Part shown: one piece after another, positions 16,383-24,161 of the stretch
Numbering within the stretch: position 1 is the stretch's first letter
Layout of the letters: every line of letters begins with the position of its first letter
Assembly (NCBI RefSeq): GCF_900215465.1
Contig: NZ_OBEH01000001.1
Coordinates: 1,116,001 to 1,180,000, forward strand
Reading direction: 5' to 3'
DNA length: 64,000 nucleotides
Source of the DNA: Flagellimonas pacifica
GTDB lineage: Bacteria; Bacteroidota; Bacteroidia; Flavobacteriales; Flavobacteriaceae
Position numbers and translations under genes: made by a program
The notes under the pieces: generated by a model
What the model was told of the DNA's origin: nothing
The model's database searches: none
The model's input: only the letters and a program-made list of their open reading frames with translations

Positions 16383-17543
16383 ATGAAAAGAATTATCTAT
16401 CCCATCGTCTTTTTGATTTGTGTATTGGCTCCTCAGCATATGGTGATGGGTCAAGAATTTTATTTTCCGCAACGGAATGAGGTGTGGAAGAAGGTCACCA
16501 CTAATCAATTCACCTATGATCAGAAAAAATTGCAAACCGCCATTGATTTTGCGATGGAGAATGAATATTCCGGTTCTCAAGATTTACGTCAAGCAATTTT
16601 AAAAGGATTTCAACGAGAACCATTCCATGAAATTTTAGGACCGACCAAAAAGCGGGGCGGACCTGCAGGGATGATTTTGAAAAACGGGTTTCTTATAACG
16701 TCATGGGGAGATACCCAGCGCGTGGATATGACTTTTAGTGTCACCAAAAGTTTTCTTTCCACCACTGCAGGTTTGGCTGTGGACAAAGGACTGATTTCGG
16801 CTATTGATGACCAAGTGGGAAAGTACATTTGGGATGGCACTTTTGACGGGGAACACAATGGAAAAATCACATGGGAGCACTTGCTCCAGCAGAATTCGGA
16901 TTGGTCGGGAGAACTTTGGGGCCTTAAAGATTGGGCGGATCGTCCTCCCAGAGAAGGCGGATTGGATGATTGGAAATTTCGAAAACTCAATGAACCAGGT
17001 TCTGTAATGGAATATAATGATGTTCGGGTAAACGTGTTGTCCTATTCGCTTACTCATGTGTGGCGCAAGCCCTTGCCTATGGTTTTAAAAGAGAATTTTA
17101 TGGATAAGATTAATGCCTCCACCACTTGGCGTTGGCATGGTTATAATCATGCTTGGACGGAAATTGATGGGATACAAATGAAATCGGTTACTGGAGGAGG
17201 ACATTCCGGAGCTGGATTGTTCATTAGTACAGAAGACATGGCACGTTTTGGATTGGTTTTTTTGAATCATGGAAAATGGAAAAACCAACAAATAATCAGT
17301 GAGGATTGGATTGTAAAAGCAACAAAGCCTTCGATTCCAAATGTTAATTATGGTTATATGTGGTGGCTAAACCAAAAAGGAGCTCGGCATTGGGAAGGCG
17401 TCCCGGAACATATATTTTATGCAGCCGGGTTTGGAGGTAATTTTATTGTGATAGATCAAAAGAGTGGATTGATGTTGGTGACCCGATGGTTAGAACCCCA
17501 AAAAATTGGAGAGTTTGTTAAACTAGTTTACGAAGCCTTTTAG
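16383..17543 (+). CDS. Exported serine hydrolase (class C beta-lactamase fold)
   Basis: 386 residues from ATG 16383 (an in-frame TTG lies at 16356, but the signal peptide MKRIIYPIVFLICVLAPQHMVMG starts at the ATG). The catalytic S-x-x-K is in FSVTKSFLS (~118), the Y-x-N position is in MEYNDVRVN, and the third motif is GGGHSGAGLF. This is the beta-lactamase/penicillin-binding-protein superfamily (esterase, peptidase or lactamase). Its 3' end overlaps the convergent gene at 17523 by 21 bp. An inverted repeat CTTGATTT/AAATCAAG lies just before the start. Confidence 0.88.
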   Translation: MKRIIYPIVFLICVLAPQHMVMGQEFYFPQRNEVWKKVTTNQFTYDQKKLQTAIDFAMENEYSGSQDLRQAILKGFQREPFHEILGPTKKRGGPAGMILKNGFLITSWGDTQRVDMTFSVTKSFLSTTAGLAVDKGLISAIDDQVGKYIWDGTFDGEHNGKITWEHLLQQNSDWSGELWGLKDWADRPPREGGLDDWKFRKLNEPGSVMEYNDVRVNVLSYSLTHVWRKPLPMVLKENFMDKINASTTWRWHGYNHAWTEIDGIQMKSVTGGGHSGAGLFISTEDMARFGLVFLNHGKWKNQQIISEDWIVKATKPSIPNVNYGYMWWLNQKGARHWEGVPEHIFYAAGFGGNFIVIDQKSGLMLVTRWLEPQKIGEFVKLVYEAF

Positions 17544-18239
17544 CAGAATATCGCAAAATCCAAATTTGATGCTATTCTGTTTATCGGATGGATTGTCATA
17601 AGTTTTAAAAATAGTTTCCCCTAATTCGAATTCAATGGGATGATTAAAAATTGGCCCATCAAAACAAAAAGTATGGAACTCACCATTTTCGCCGCAAGGG
17701 TCAACATCCTCTGGTAATATATCAATAAGCTCTGGGGAAAGTTCTTTCCCCAAAAAAGAAATGTCCAATTTAGAGTTATTGATGCATACGATTACTGCCC
17801 GGAACCCTAATTCAAAAAACTCTTCGAGCAATTCCCTAGTATTTCTTTTCCAGATTGGGAAGATGGTCTGTATTCCTACAGATGAAAGCATTTTTTCCCT
17901 GTAGACCTTTAAATCTTCCAAAAAAATATCGCCAAAACAGGTGTGGGTATAGCCCTCAGATTTTAATTGTTCGATTTTGTTGCTCATCAAAGCGCTATAC
18001 TCTTCCATAGAAGGACTTTCAGGAACCTCAAGAATATCCAAGGGAATCCCAGTAGCTTTAGCTTGAATTTCCAAAACCTCTCTTGGAAGACCATGCATAG
18101 ACACTCTGTTATAATGTGCGTTAACGGTGGTCAATAAACAACTAATATCATGTTGATTTTGTTGTTGTAGGTGATAAAGCGCCAATGCAGAATCCTTTCC
18201 AGAACTCCAATTAAAATAGGTTTTTGGTTTTTGGGGCAT
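17523..18239 (-). CDS. PP-loop ATP pyrophosphatase, diphthine--ammonia ligase-like
   Basis: 238 residues. The N-terminal PP-loop FNWSSGKDSALALYHL (about 7-22) marks an adenylating N-type ATP pyrophosphatase. The body matches the Dph6/MJ0570-related family: MHGLPREVLEIQAKATGIPL, GYTHTCFGDIFLEDLKVYRE, DPCGENGEFHTFCFDGPIF. Eukaryotic Dph6 makes diphthamide, a modification bacteria lack, so the bacterial substrate is different and unknown. The 3' end overlaps the convergent serine hydrolase gene by 21 bp. Confidence 0.87.
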   Translation of the reverse strand: MPQKPKTYFNWSSGKDSALALYHLQQQNQHDISCLLTTVNAHYNRVSMHGLPREVLEIQAKATGIPLDILEVPESPSMEEYSALMSNKIEQLKSEGYTHTCFGDIFLEDLKVYREKMLSSVGIQTIFPIWKRNTRELLEEFFELGFRAVIVCINNSKLDISFLGKELSPELIDILPEDVDPCGENGEFHTFCFDGPIFNHPIEFELGETIFKTYDNPSDKQNSIKFGFCDILLKGFVN

Positions 18240-18274
18240 TAATCGAAGATATAATATTCAGATTGCAAATATCC

Positions 18275-19216
18275 TTAATCTTTCGTCGGTAATGAATCTG
18301 AAATTAACTTTGCGATTAGGCTTCTGCCGTGATTGTTCCAGTGCTGATCATAAATCAATGTTGTAGGCAGGTCAGTTTCTTTAAATATTTTGCCGTAATC
18401 CAGGTATTTGATGTTATTTACATTACAATAATCTAAAAAAGAACTTGGTGTTTTCCTACCATCAATTAAAAAGAAAGTCTTAGTGTAATTTATAGGATAT
18501 TTTGAACAGAGTGTTTTAAAATTATTGAGTAATAAACTATCTCTGTTTTCTTCATGGTTCCATTTTGATTCAATAGCTTTTTTTTGAGGTGTTGCTTTAA
18601 TGATCAATTCTTGGATCGGATCCAAAACTCCAATTCTTGACGCATATAAAATTATCTTAAACCTATCCCTGATTTTAAAAATAGGTGAGGCCAGTGTTTG
18701 TATTCTTTCCCTGTCAGGGGTATATGTGTCTCTATTAAGGTCGGTTCTATAGTCTAAGTATATGATTATATAGTCAATCTTCTCAAATTCCTCTGCGTAA
18801 GCTTGGAGAAGATGTAGTTGATTTGAAAGGTCATAACCGGCATATCCATACTCGTACACTTCTGTTTTGTTGTTTAATTGTTCTTCGATCTTTTTGCCTA
18901 TGGATTTATCATAATCCTCATGAAAACCTTCAATAAAAGAATCTCCAATCAACGCTATTTCAGTATTGGAAAAGCTAGGGTTAAACTCCCTGAATGAATT
19001 AAAACCAGAATGGTTGATTCTGAATTTAGAGAAATTTTGATTTCTGTTGCCTGTTACTGCAAAACCTTCGCTATTTGGAACTCTCTTTTCTACCTCATTT
19101 GGGTCGATAAATCGTTGAGGATCTTCAGAATGAAGATGAAAAACTCTTGCCAAAAGCTCTAAGACAACAAGTATCGATACAAAGTAAACAATAGATTTTA
19201 TGACGAGTTTCTTCAT
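18275..19216 (-). CDS. SGNH-hydrolase-like membrane-anchored protein
   Basis: 313 residues with an N-terminal membrane helix (VIKSIVYFVSILVVLELLARVF). It carries SGNH/GDSL blocks: IALIGDSFIEGFHED near 90 (nucleophile Ser) and a late DQHWNNHGRSLIAKLI (Asp-x-x-His pair). This arrangement resembles the AlgX/AlgJ-type partner of MBOAT acyltransferases. It lies 3 bp downstream of the MBOAT gene, so it probably transfers or removes acyl groups on an exported polysaccharide. Substrate unknown. Confidence 0.75.
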   Translation of the reverse strand: MKKLVIKSIVYFVSILVVLELLARVFHLHSEDPQRFIDPNEVEKRVPNSEGFAVTGNRNQNFSKFRINHSGFNSFREFNPSFSNTEIALIGDSFIEGFHEDYDKSIGKKIEEQLNNKTEVYEYGYAGYDLSNQLHLLQAYAEEFEKIDYIIIYLDYRTDLNRDTYTPDRERIQTLASPIFKIRDRFKIILYASRIGVLDPIQELIIKATPQKKAIESKWNHEENRDSLLLNNFKTLCSKYPINYTKTFFLIDGRKTPSSFLDYCNVNNIKYLDYGKIFKETDLPTTLIYDQHWNNHGRSLIAKLISDSLPTKD

Positions 19217-19219
19217 TTG

Positions 19220-20668
19220 TTAAAACTGAAAGTATATGAATGATCTGTCAATATGGTCATCGTACATGAGCAACATGCCAAAGACTAACAATACATACAG
19301 CAGAAATCTTATGGCCCTAGACCTAAAAGGTATAGGGTTTCTTTCATCTCTTCTGATAAAGTATTCATAGCACAAAAACAATCCAAGTAAAACAAAATAA
19401 TCTAACCATCTGTAACCTAAAGGGTGCGGGTAAGGTTCAAAATTGGGACTGGAAAACAATTTAGTTAGATATTCAAAAGCTACATTAACGGAGCTGGCCC
19501 TGAAAAACACCCAGGAAATGGTTACAAGAGTAAATGTGGATAATATTTGAAGGATTTCTTTGATCGATGGGAGGATGCTATTTCCTCCTACTGTTCCCTC
19601 AATAAATACCCTGTTTTTGTTGGACAAAAACAATGGAACAAAAAGTAAGGCATGAAATCCTCCCCAGAAAATGAAGGTCCAATTGGCCCCATGCCAGAAG
19701 CCACTTACCAGAAAAATTACAAATATGTTCCTAATTGTATTTGATTTTTCCCCTTTGGAACCTCCTAATGGAATATATAGATAATCCCTAAACCATGTTG
19801 ATAATGAAATATGCCACCTTCTCCAGAACTCAGCTATATTTCTTGAAAAATAGGGAAACTTAAAGTTTGAAGTAAGCTCTATGCCAAACATCTTAGAAGT
19901 GCCAATGGCAATATCCGAGTATCCACTAAAATCACAATATATCTGAAAACCGAAAAATACCGCACCCATTATTAGTACAGGTGAGGACAACTGGGTGTAA
20001 TTCACAAAAATATCATCCACAATTGGTGCCAGGGCATCGGCAATTGCTATTTTTTTAAACAATCCCCACAACATTAACTTCATGCCATCTTTAGCTTGTG
20101 TATAACTAAAACTCCTTTTATGAAGGATTTGGGGCAAAAGCCTAGAAGCTCTTTCAATAGGGCCTGCTACCAACTGGGGGAAGAAACTCACAAACGCAGC
20201 AAAAGCAATAAAATCATGTGTTGGAGTTAGTTTTTTGCGATAAATATCCAAAGAGTATGAAAGGGTTTGAAATGTGTAAAAAGAAATGCCAACGGGTAAT
20301 ATAATGTTAAGGGTAAGATTGTCTTGGTTATCATATCCGAAGATGTTCAACATCTTTGAAAAAGAATCCACAAAAAAATTGAAATATTTAAAAAAACCAA
20401 GAATTCCTATATTGAAAAGAACACTTGTCCAAAGCCATTTTTTACTGCTTTTTTTATTTGCTGTATAGATTTTTTTGCCAATTATGAAATCTACAACCGT
20501 GCTCAAAAAAATCAATGTCAAAAATCTCCAATCCCAGTATCCATAAAAAACATAGCTTAAGACAACCAAAAGAAGGTTTTGAGCTTTTAGATTGGATTTA
20601 AAAACCAGCCAATATAGTCCAAATGCTATGGGAAGGAATACAATATATTCTATGGAATTGAACAGCAT
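19220..20668 (-). CDS. MBOAT family O-acyltransferase (AlgI-like)
   Basis: 482 residues, about eleven hydrophobic helices. Diagnostic segments: LPVGISFYTFQTLSYSLDIY, FFPQLVAGPIERASRLLPQI, FWRRWHISLSTWFRDYLYIP, and the active-site GFWHGANWTFIFWGGFHALL with both conserved histidines. Family members pass acyl groups across the membrane to acylate extracellular glycans (alginate, peptidoglycan) or lipids. It is tightly packed with the SGNH gene and two GNAT/FemAB-like genes. Confidence 0.93.
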   Translation of the reverse strand: MLFNSIEYIVFLPIAFGLYWLVFKSNLKAQNLLLVVLSYVFYGYWDWRFLTLIFLSTVVDFIIGKKIYTANKKSSKKWLWTSVLFNIGILGFFKYFNFFVDSFSKMLNIFGYDNQDNLTLNIILPVGISFYTFQTLSYSLDIYRKKLTPTHDFIAFAAFVSFFPQLVAGPIERASRLLPQILHKRSFSYTQAKDGMKLMLWGLFKKIAIADALAPIVDDIFVNYTQLSSPVLIMGAVFFGFQIYCDFSGYSDIAIGTSKMFGIELTSNFKFPYFSRNIAEFWRRWHISLSTWFRDYLYIPLGGSKGEKSNTIRNIFVIFLVSGFWHGANWTFIFWGGFHALLFVPLFLSNKNRVFIEGTVGGNSILPSIKEILQILSTFTLVTISWVFFRASSVNVAFEYLTKLFSSPNFEPYPHPLGYRWLDYFVLLGLFLCYEYFIRRDERNPIPFRSRAIRFLLYVLLVFGMLLMYDDHIDRSFIYFQF

Positions 20669-20676
20669 GGCCTTTT

Positions 20677-21918
20677 TTAAATTTTATAAGGATATACTTT
20701 CTGAATTTTCTTTTCTCCCTTGAAAAAGAAAGAGGAATTTTCTTTTTCAAAATACACGGACACATTTTTAATATGCTCGGAGTTCAGATATAAAAAATCA
20801 AAGAGATGCTGTACAACATTTGAATTGTTTATTGCGCTTACATCTATTTGATTTAATAGTTCGTTTTTAGGCAGTTCCTCAAGTTTCAAGATTTTAAATT
20901 GATTAGTTTCTTTTGCTTTGCGAGACCCTGCTTTTAGGAAAAAAGCTGACCTGTGCAAAAAAACATTCACTTTCCATTCCCTAAGTTTTTGTTTCAATTT
21001 AAAATAGGAAGATAAAAAGTGTGCAATAACAATAGCAGGTAAGTATCCTTTGTCATAAAGAATGTGGTATTCAAAGGAGTAAATTTGATTCCCCCATCTT
21101 TTTTTATAATCAAAATATCCTTTGGAAAAATCCAATATAGTAAAGCCGCTCTTCATACACCATTCAATTAGATACATGATGTTTATGTAACCAAGATTGA
21201 ATTTGGAATAATCAGTGTTAAAAACTGTAATGGCATCAAACAAGATTTTTCCCTTAACAAAATTTAGGGTAATCGCAATTGGGACATCTTCATTGTACAC
21301 TACAAATAGGCATGCTTTTTTTTCCAGAATCATTTGTAAAGAAACCTCTATGAAAAATTCCCACTCCTTCGGATTCAAATTGTTATTGGTAATTTTTTTT
21401 TGAGAAAATCGTTTTATCAGTAAATCCTTGAACTTAGTGAAGATTTTGGCATGTTCTTCTGCTGTAATTTGACCATAATACATTTTTGTACTGACATCAA
21501 ATGAAGCGTTAAGCCTGATGCGATTCTTCTTAAGTTTATACCTGCCATGCTTGCTAAAACTCTTTTTTAAATAATCATCTAGATTTTCATATTGGTTGAA
21601 ATCGATTAGAAAACCCGGGTATTGCATTATTTTATTAATGGCCAATTGTTTCTTCTTAAAATTGGAAGAGTTGTTTAAGTACTCGGGTACATCATAAATT
21701 AAAAAGACTTTTTTCCTGTAGTCTGACTCATTATGATTGATAGTATAACAGATTCCTTTTGTATTGTTTTTGCCAATATTTGTATAAAGAGGTAATGTTT
21801 TGTGTTTTATAAATGAAAGGTCAGGGATAAAATCAAAATTGGCTTTAGATACCATTGGGCTAAAGTGTTTTAGCCAAAGTGAGGTAAAAGGAGCCGAAGT
21901 AAAAGGATTGTCACTCAT
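20677..21918 (-). CDS. GNAT/CelD-like acyltransferase (Acetyltransf_6 type)
   Basis: 413 residues. The region ~110-310 has features of the CelD/BioF2-type GNAT fold: SFSKHGRYKLKKNRIRL, LFVVYNEDVPIAITLNFVKG, YINIMYLIEWCMKSGFTILD and the closing FSKGYFDYKKRWG. These proteins transfer acyl or aminoacyl groups and often sit in exopolysaccharide clusters. It lies 8 bp upstream of the MBOAT gene and 21 bp downstream of another GNAT-like gene. Exact substrate unknown. Confidence 0.75.
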   Translation of the reverse strand: MSDNPFTSAPFTSLWLKHFSPMVSKANFDFIPDLSFIKHKTLPLYTNIGKNNTKGICYTINHNESDYRKKVFLIYDVPEYLNNSSNFKKKQLAINKIMQYPGFLIDFNQYENLDDYLKKSFSKHGRYKLKKNRIRLNASFDVSTKMYYGQITAEEHAKIFTKFKDLLIKRFSQKKITNNNLNPKEWEFFIEVSLQMILEKKACLFVVYNEDVPIAITLNFVKGKILFDAITVFNTDYSKFNLGYINIMYLIEWCMKSGFTILDFSKGYFDYKKRWGNQIYSFEYHILYDKGYLPAIVIAHFLSSYFKLKQKLREWKVNVFLHRSAFFLKAGSRKAKETNQFKILKLEELPKNELLNQIDVSAINNSNVVQHLFDFLYLNSEHIKNVSVYFEKENSSFFFKGEKKIQKVYPYKI

Positions 21919-21939
21919 AGAAACTGAATTTGTTAATCT

Positions 21940-23025
21940 CTAGAGACTGCATCGGTAACAAGGGAAAAAATCTGTGCAATCCCTATAGTTGGAAACACAG
22001 GTCTTTTTTTGATCTCTTTTTACTATTTCTTCATAAATTTCCTCATCGCTAATAAATTTCCATACTTGAAAAGTCTTTTGGTATTTTGAGAAACTTTTCT
22101 TAAAATGAAACAAGGAATCCTCCTTGCTTCCCACACCTCCGCCTAAATTCAAATATTTGTAATTTTCTGCCGTGGCAGATGTTCTAGCGCTATCTATCAA
22201 AAACTTAATAGGGTTTAGATGCAAAAACTCTAGTTTAGTACCAGAAAGGTGATAATGTACCATCTCTCCTTTTTTAATAAAAAGCGCACCCGCAATAACC
22301 TCTCCACTTTGATTTTCATAGGCCAGCAGAATTTCTGATTTAAACTCCAAGCTGTTCATTAGTTTTTGAAAATAATCCTTGTCAAAGAAATATTCTTCCT
22401 TTGCATTATGCTTTTTCATAGTTTGATGATATATGTCCATGAACATGGTAATATCCTTTTGGGTAGATGCATACCTAACTGTACAATTTTTCTTAGCTTT
22501 ATTTATATAGGTCTTTAATCTTTTATGGTAATACTGCCTTTGGATTTCAGGTTTTTCAGTAAGGTCGATATACACGATTTTCCCCAAGTTAGAGACAGTT
22601 CCCAAATCCTTAAAGCACACTTTCTGGCAGCAAAAAAAAGGATGTAGTCTTGTAAAAACGGATATTATATCCATCTCATTAAATAAAGATCTCAGTTCTG
22701 TTTTAAAATTGGTGTTATCAAAATGTTCGTCAATATTTTTGGTTATTGGACCTGCATATCCATAAACCGAAGTGGCATCTTTGTATTTAGTTCCCTGTAT
22801 TTGGCGAACTAGTAAAGGGAGTAGGATTATTTTATCCTCTTCAATATAGTTGATTAAAATTGGCTTTTCATGATTGCCTGAACCTAAGCAGTGATAGGCA
22901 TATGTGTGGTAGAAATCTGTAGGAGCCAAAGCTTTCAATAGATTGTTCCATTTCCCCTGCTCTTCTACAATTTCAATCATCTGATCTGGATATGCTTGTT
23001 TTAAATCTAACAAAGCTATCACCAT
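21940..23025 (-). CDS. FemAB-like/GNAT family acyltransferase
   Basis: 361 residues. Features of the FemAB/lipid II aminoacyltransferase-like GNAT group: YAYHCLGSGNHEKPILINYI, DATSVYGYAGPITKN, YINKAKKNCTVRYASTQKDI, and ENYKYLNLGGGVGSKEDSLFHFKKSFS (the GGG-x-K/D loop near the C-terminus). The C-terminus carries several cysteines (KKTCVSNYRDCTDFFPCYRC). It is the first gene of the four-gene set 23025-18275 and likely modifies a cell-surface glycan or peptide. Confidence 0.75.
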   Translation of the reverse strand: MVIALLDLKQAYPDQMIEIVEEQGKWNNLLKALAPTDFYHTYAYHCLGSGNHEKPILINYIEEDKIILLPLLVRQIQGTKYKDATSVYGYAGPITKNIDEHFDNTNFKTELRSLFNEMDIISVFTRLHPFFCCQKVCFKDLGTVSNLGKIVYIDLTEKPEIQRQYYHKRLKTYINKAKKNCTVRYASTQKDITMFMDIYHQTMKKHNAKEEYFFDKDYFQKLMNSLEFKSEILLAYENQSGEVIAGALFIKKGEMVHYHLSGTKLEFLHLNPIKFLIDSARTSATAENYKYLNLGGGVGSKEDSLFHFKKSFSKYQKTFQVWKFISDEEIYEEIVKRDQKKTCVSNYRDCTDFFPCYRCSL

Positions 23026-23332
23026 TGGACTCCTAACGGTATGATATATATCACCTTTTGCTACTACTCTTTCTTTGATACTGTTTTTACTTTGATACAG
23101 AGATTTGATGTAGAAAAAAATCCTTCCAAACCAAAAAATGTCAATTTATTTAATAGGAGATTGAGTAGTTGCTACTATTTTTTAGATTGTTAATTTTTAA
23201 AGAAATTATGATGATATTGTAAGTGTAAAATGCAAAATGTCGGGTAAATGTCGGACCAAATCCAATGATTGTTCTTGGAGGTATTTGACTTTTGAATGTA
23301 ACATTGTCTCAAGTTTCTAAAGAACAATAACG
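23026..23332. other. Divergent intergenic region with candidate operators
   Basis: 307 bp between the FemAB-like gene (minus) and the XRE-type regulator (plus). AATGTAACATT at 23295-23305 is a perfect palindrome about 30 bp before the regulator start, and AAATGTCGG occurs twice in tandem near 23240-23255. Both could be binding sites of the adjacent regulator. No gene or RNA recognised. Confidence 0.4.
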
Positions 23333-24142
23333 ATGAAACAGCCAAAACTAGGATTAAAAATCAGTGAATTAAGGAAGCAAAAAGGATTTACCCAGGAGGA
23401 ACTGGTAGAGTTGTGCAATATAAATGTGCGAACATTACAGCGTATAGAAAGTGGAGAGGTGACACCACGTAGTTATACTGTAAAAACTATTTTGTCCGCC
23501 TTGGACTATGATTTGGAAAACCTAAATGACAACGAGTCAGAACTAGGAGCTTCTGGAATTGGCTTCATAGCTCCGAAGGAAGCAAAATCGATACATTTTT
23601 TGTTGACTCTGGCTTGGATATCGGGTCTTTTCTTTCTGATTACGGCAATTTTTGAGGGTATAGCGGATTATGTTCGAATAGAGGATGACGAATTTATCTA
23701 TGGGCAATGGGGGCATTTGACCGTAAAAATCCTTGTGTTGGTTTTCAATCTTTTGTTTTTGTATGGTTTTTTGATTACTGGGAAATTGCTTAAAAACTAC
23801 TTGATGAAAATCGCCGCAGTTTTAATGATGGCTGCACTTATTGCTTTTTATGGCTATGATATAGTGTCTATATTCAATGACCCATTGGAAATTGAAGCCG
23901 TGTTTCTTGCTGAGGCCATCATATTTGGAGTTTTGGGGATGCTGTTCGGAATATCTATTCTGAAATCAGGCAAAAAATTAAGGACCCAGGCCTTTGCAGC
24001 AGGAGGAGCAGAACTATTGATGTCATTTTGCCTTTTGACTGTTTTCTTGACCCCATTGGCCCTCTTCCTATTTTTCCCAACAGTAATTTTGGAGATGGTG
24101 TTGATATTTAAAATTGCGGCTTTGGTGAAAGAAAAGAAGTAA
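23333..24142 (+). CDS. Membrane-bound XRE-type regulator
   Basis: 269 residues. The N-terminal HTH_3 domain (residues ~8-60: LKISELRKQKGFTQEELVEL, then NVRTLQRIESGEVTPRSYT) is followed by about five to six hydrophobic helices (for example FLLTLAWISGLFFLITAIFE and LTVFLTPLALFLFFPTVILE). The layout suggests a regulator whose DNA-binding activity responds to a membrane signal. It is divergent from the acylation genes and convergent with mfd. Targets unknown. Confidence 0.8.
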   Translation: MKQPKLGLKISELRKQKGFTQEELVELCNINVRTLQRIESGEVTPRSYTVKTILSALDYDLENLNDNESELGASGIGFIAPKEAKSIHFLLTLAWISGLFFLITAIFEGIADYVRIEDDEFIYGQWGHLTVKILVLVFNLLFLYGFLITGKLLKNYLMKIAAVLMMAALIAFYGYDIVSIFNDPLEIEAVFLAEAIIFGVLGMLFGISILKSGKKLRTQAFAAGGAELLMSFCLLTVFLTPLALFLFFPTVILEMVLIFKIAALVKEKK

Positions 24143-24161
24143 GCTAAAAACAATCTATTTT

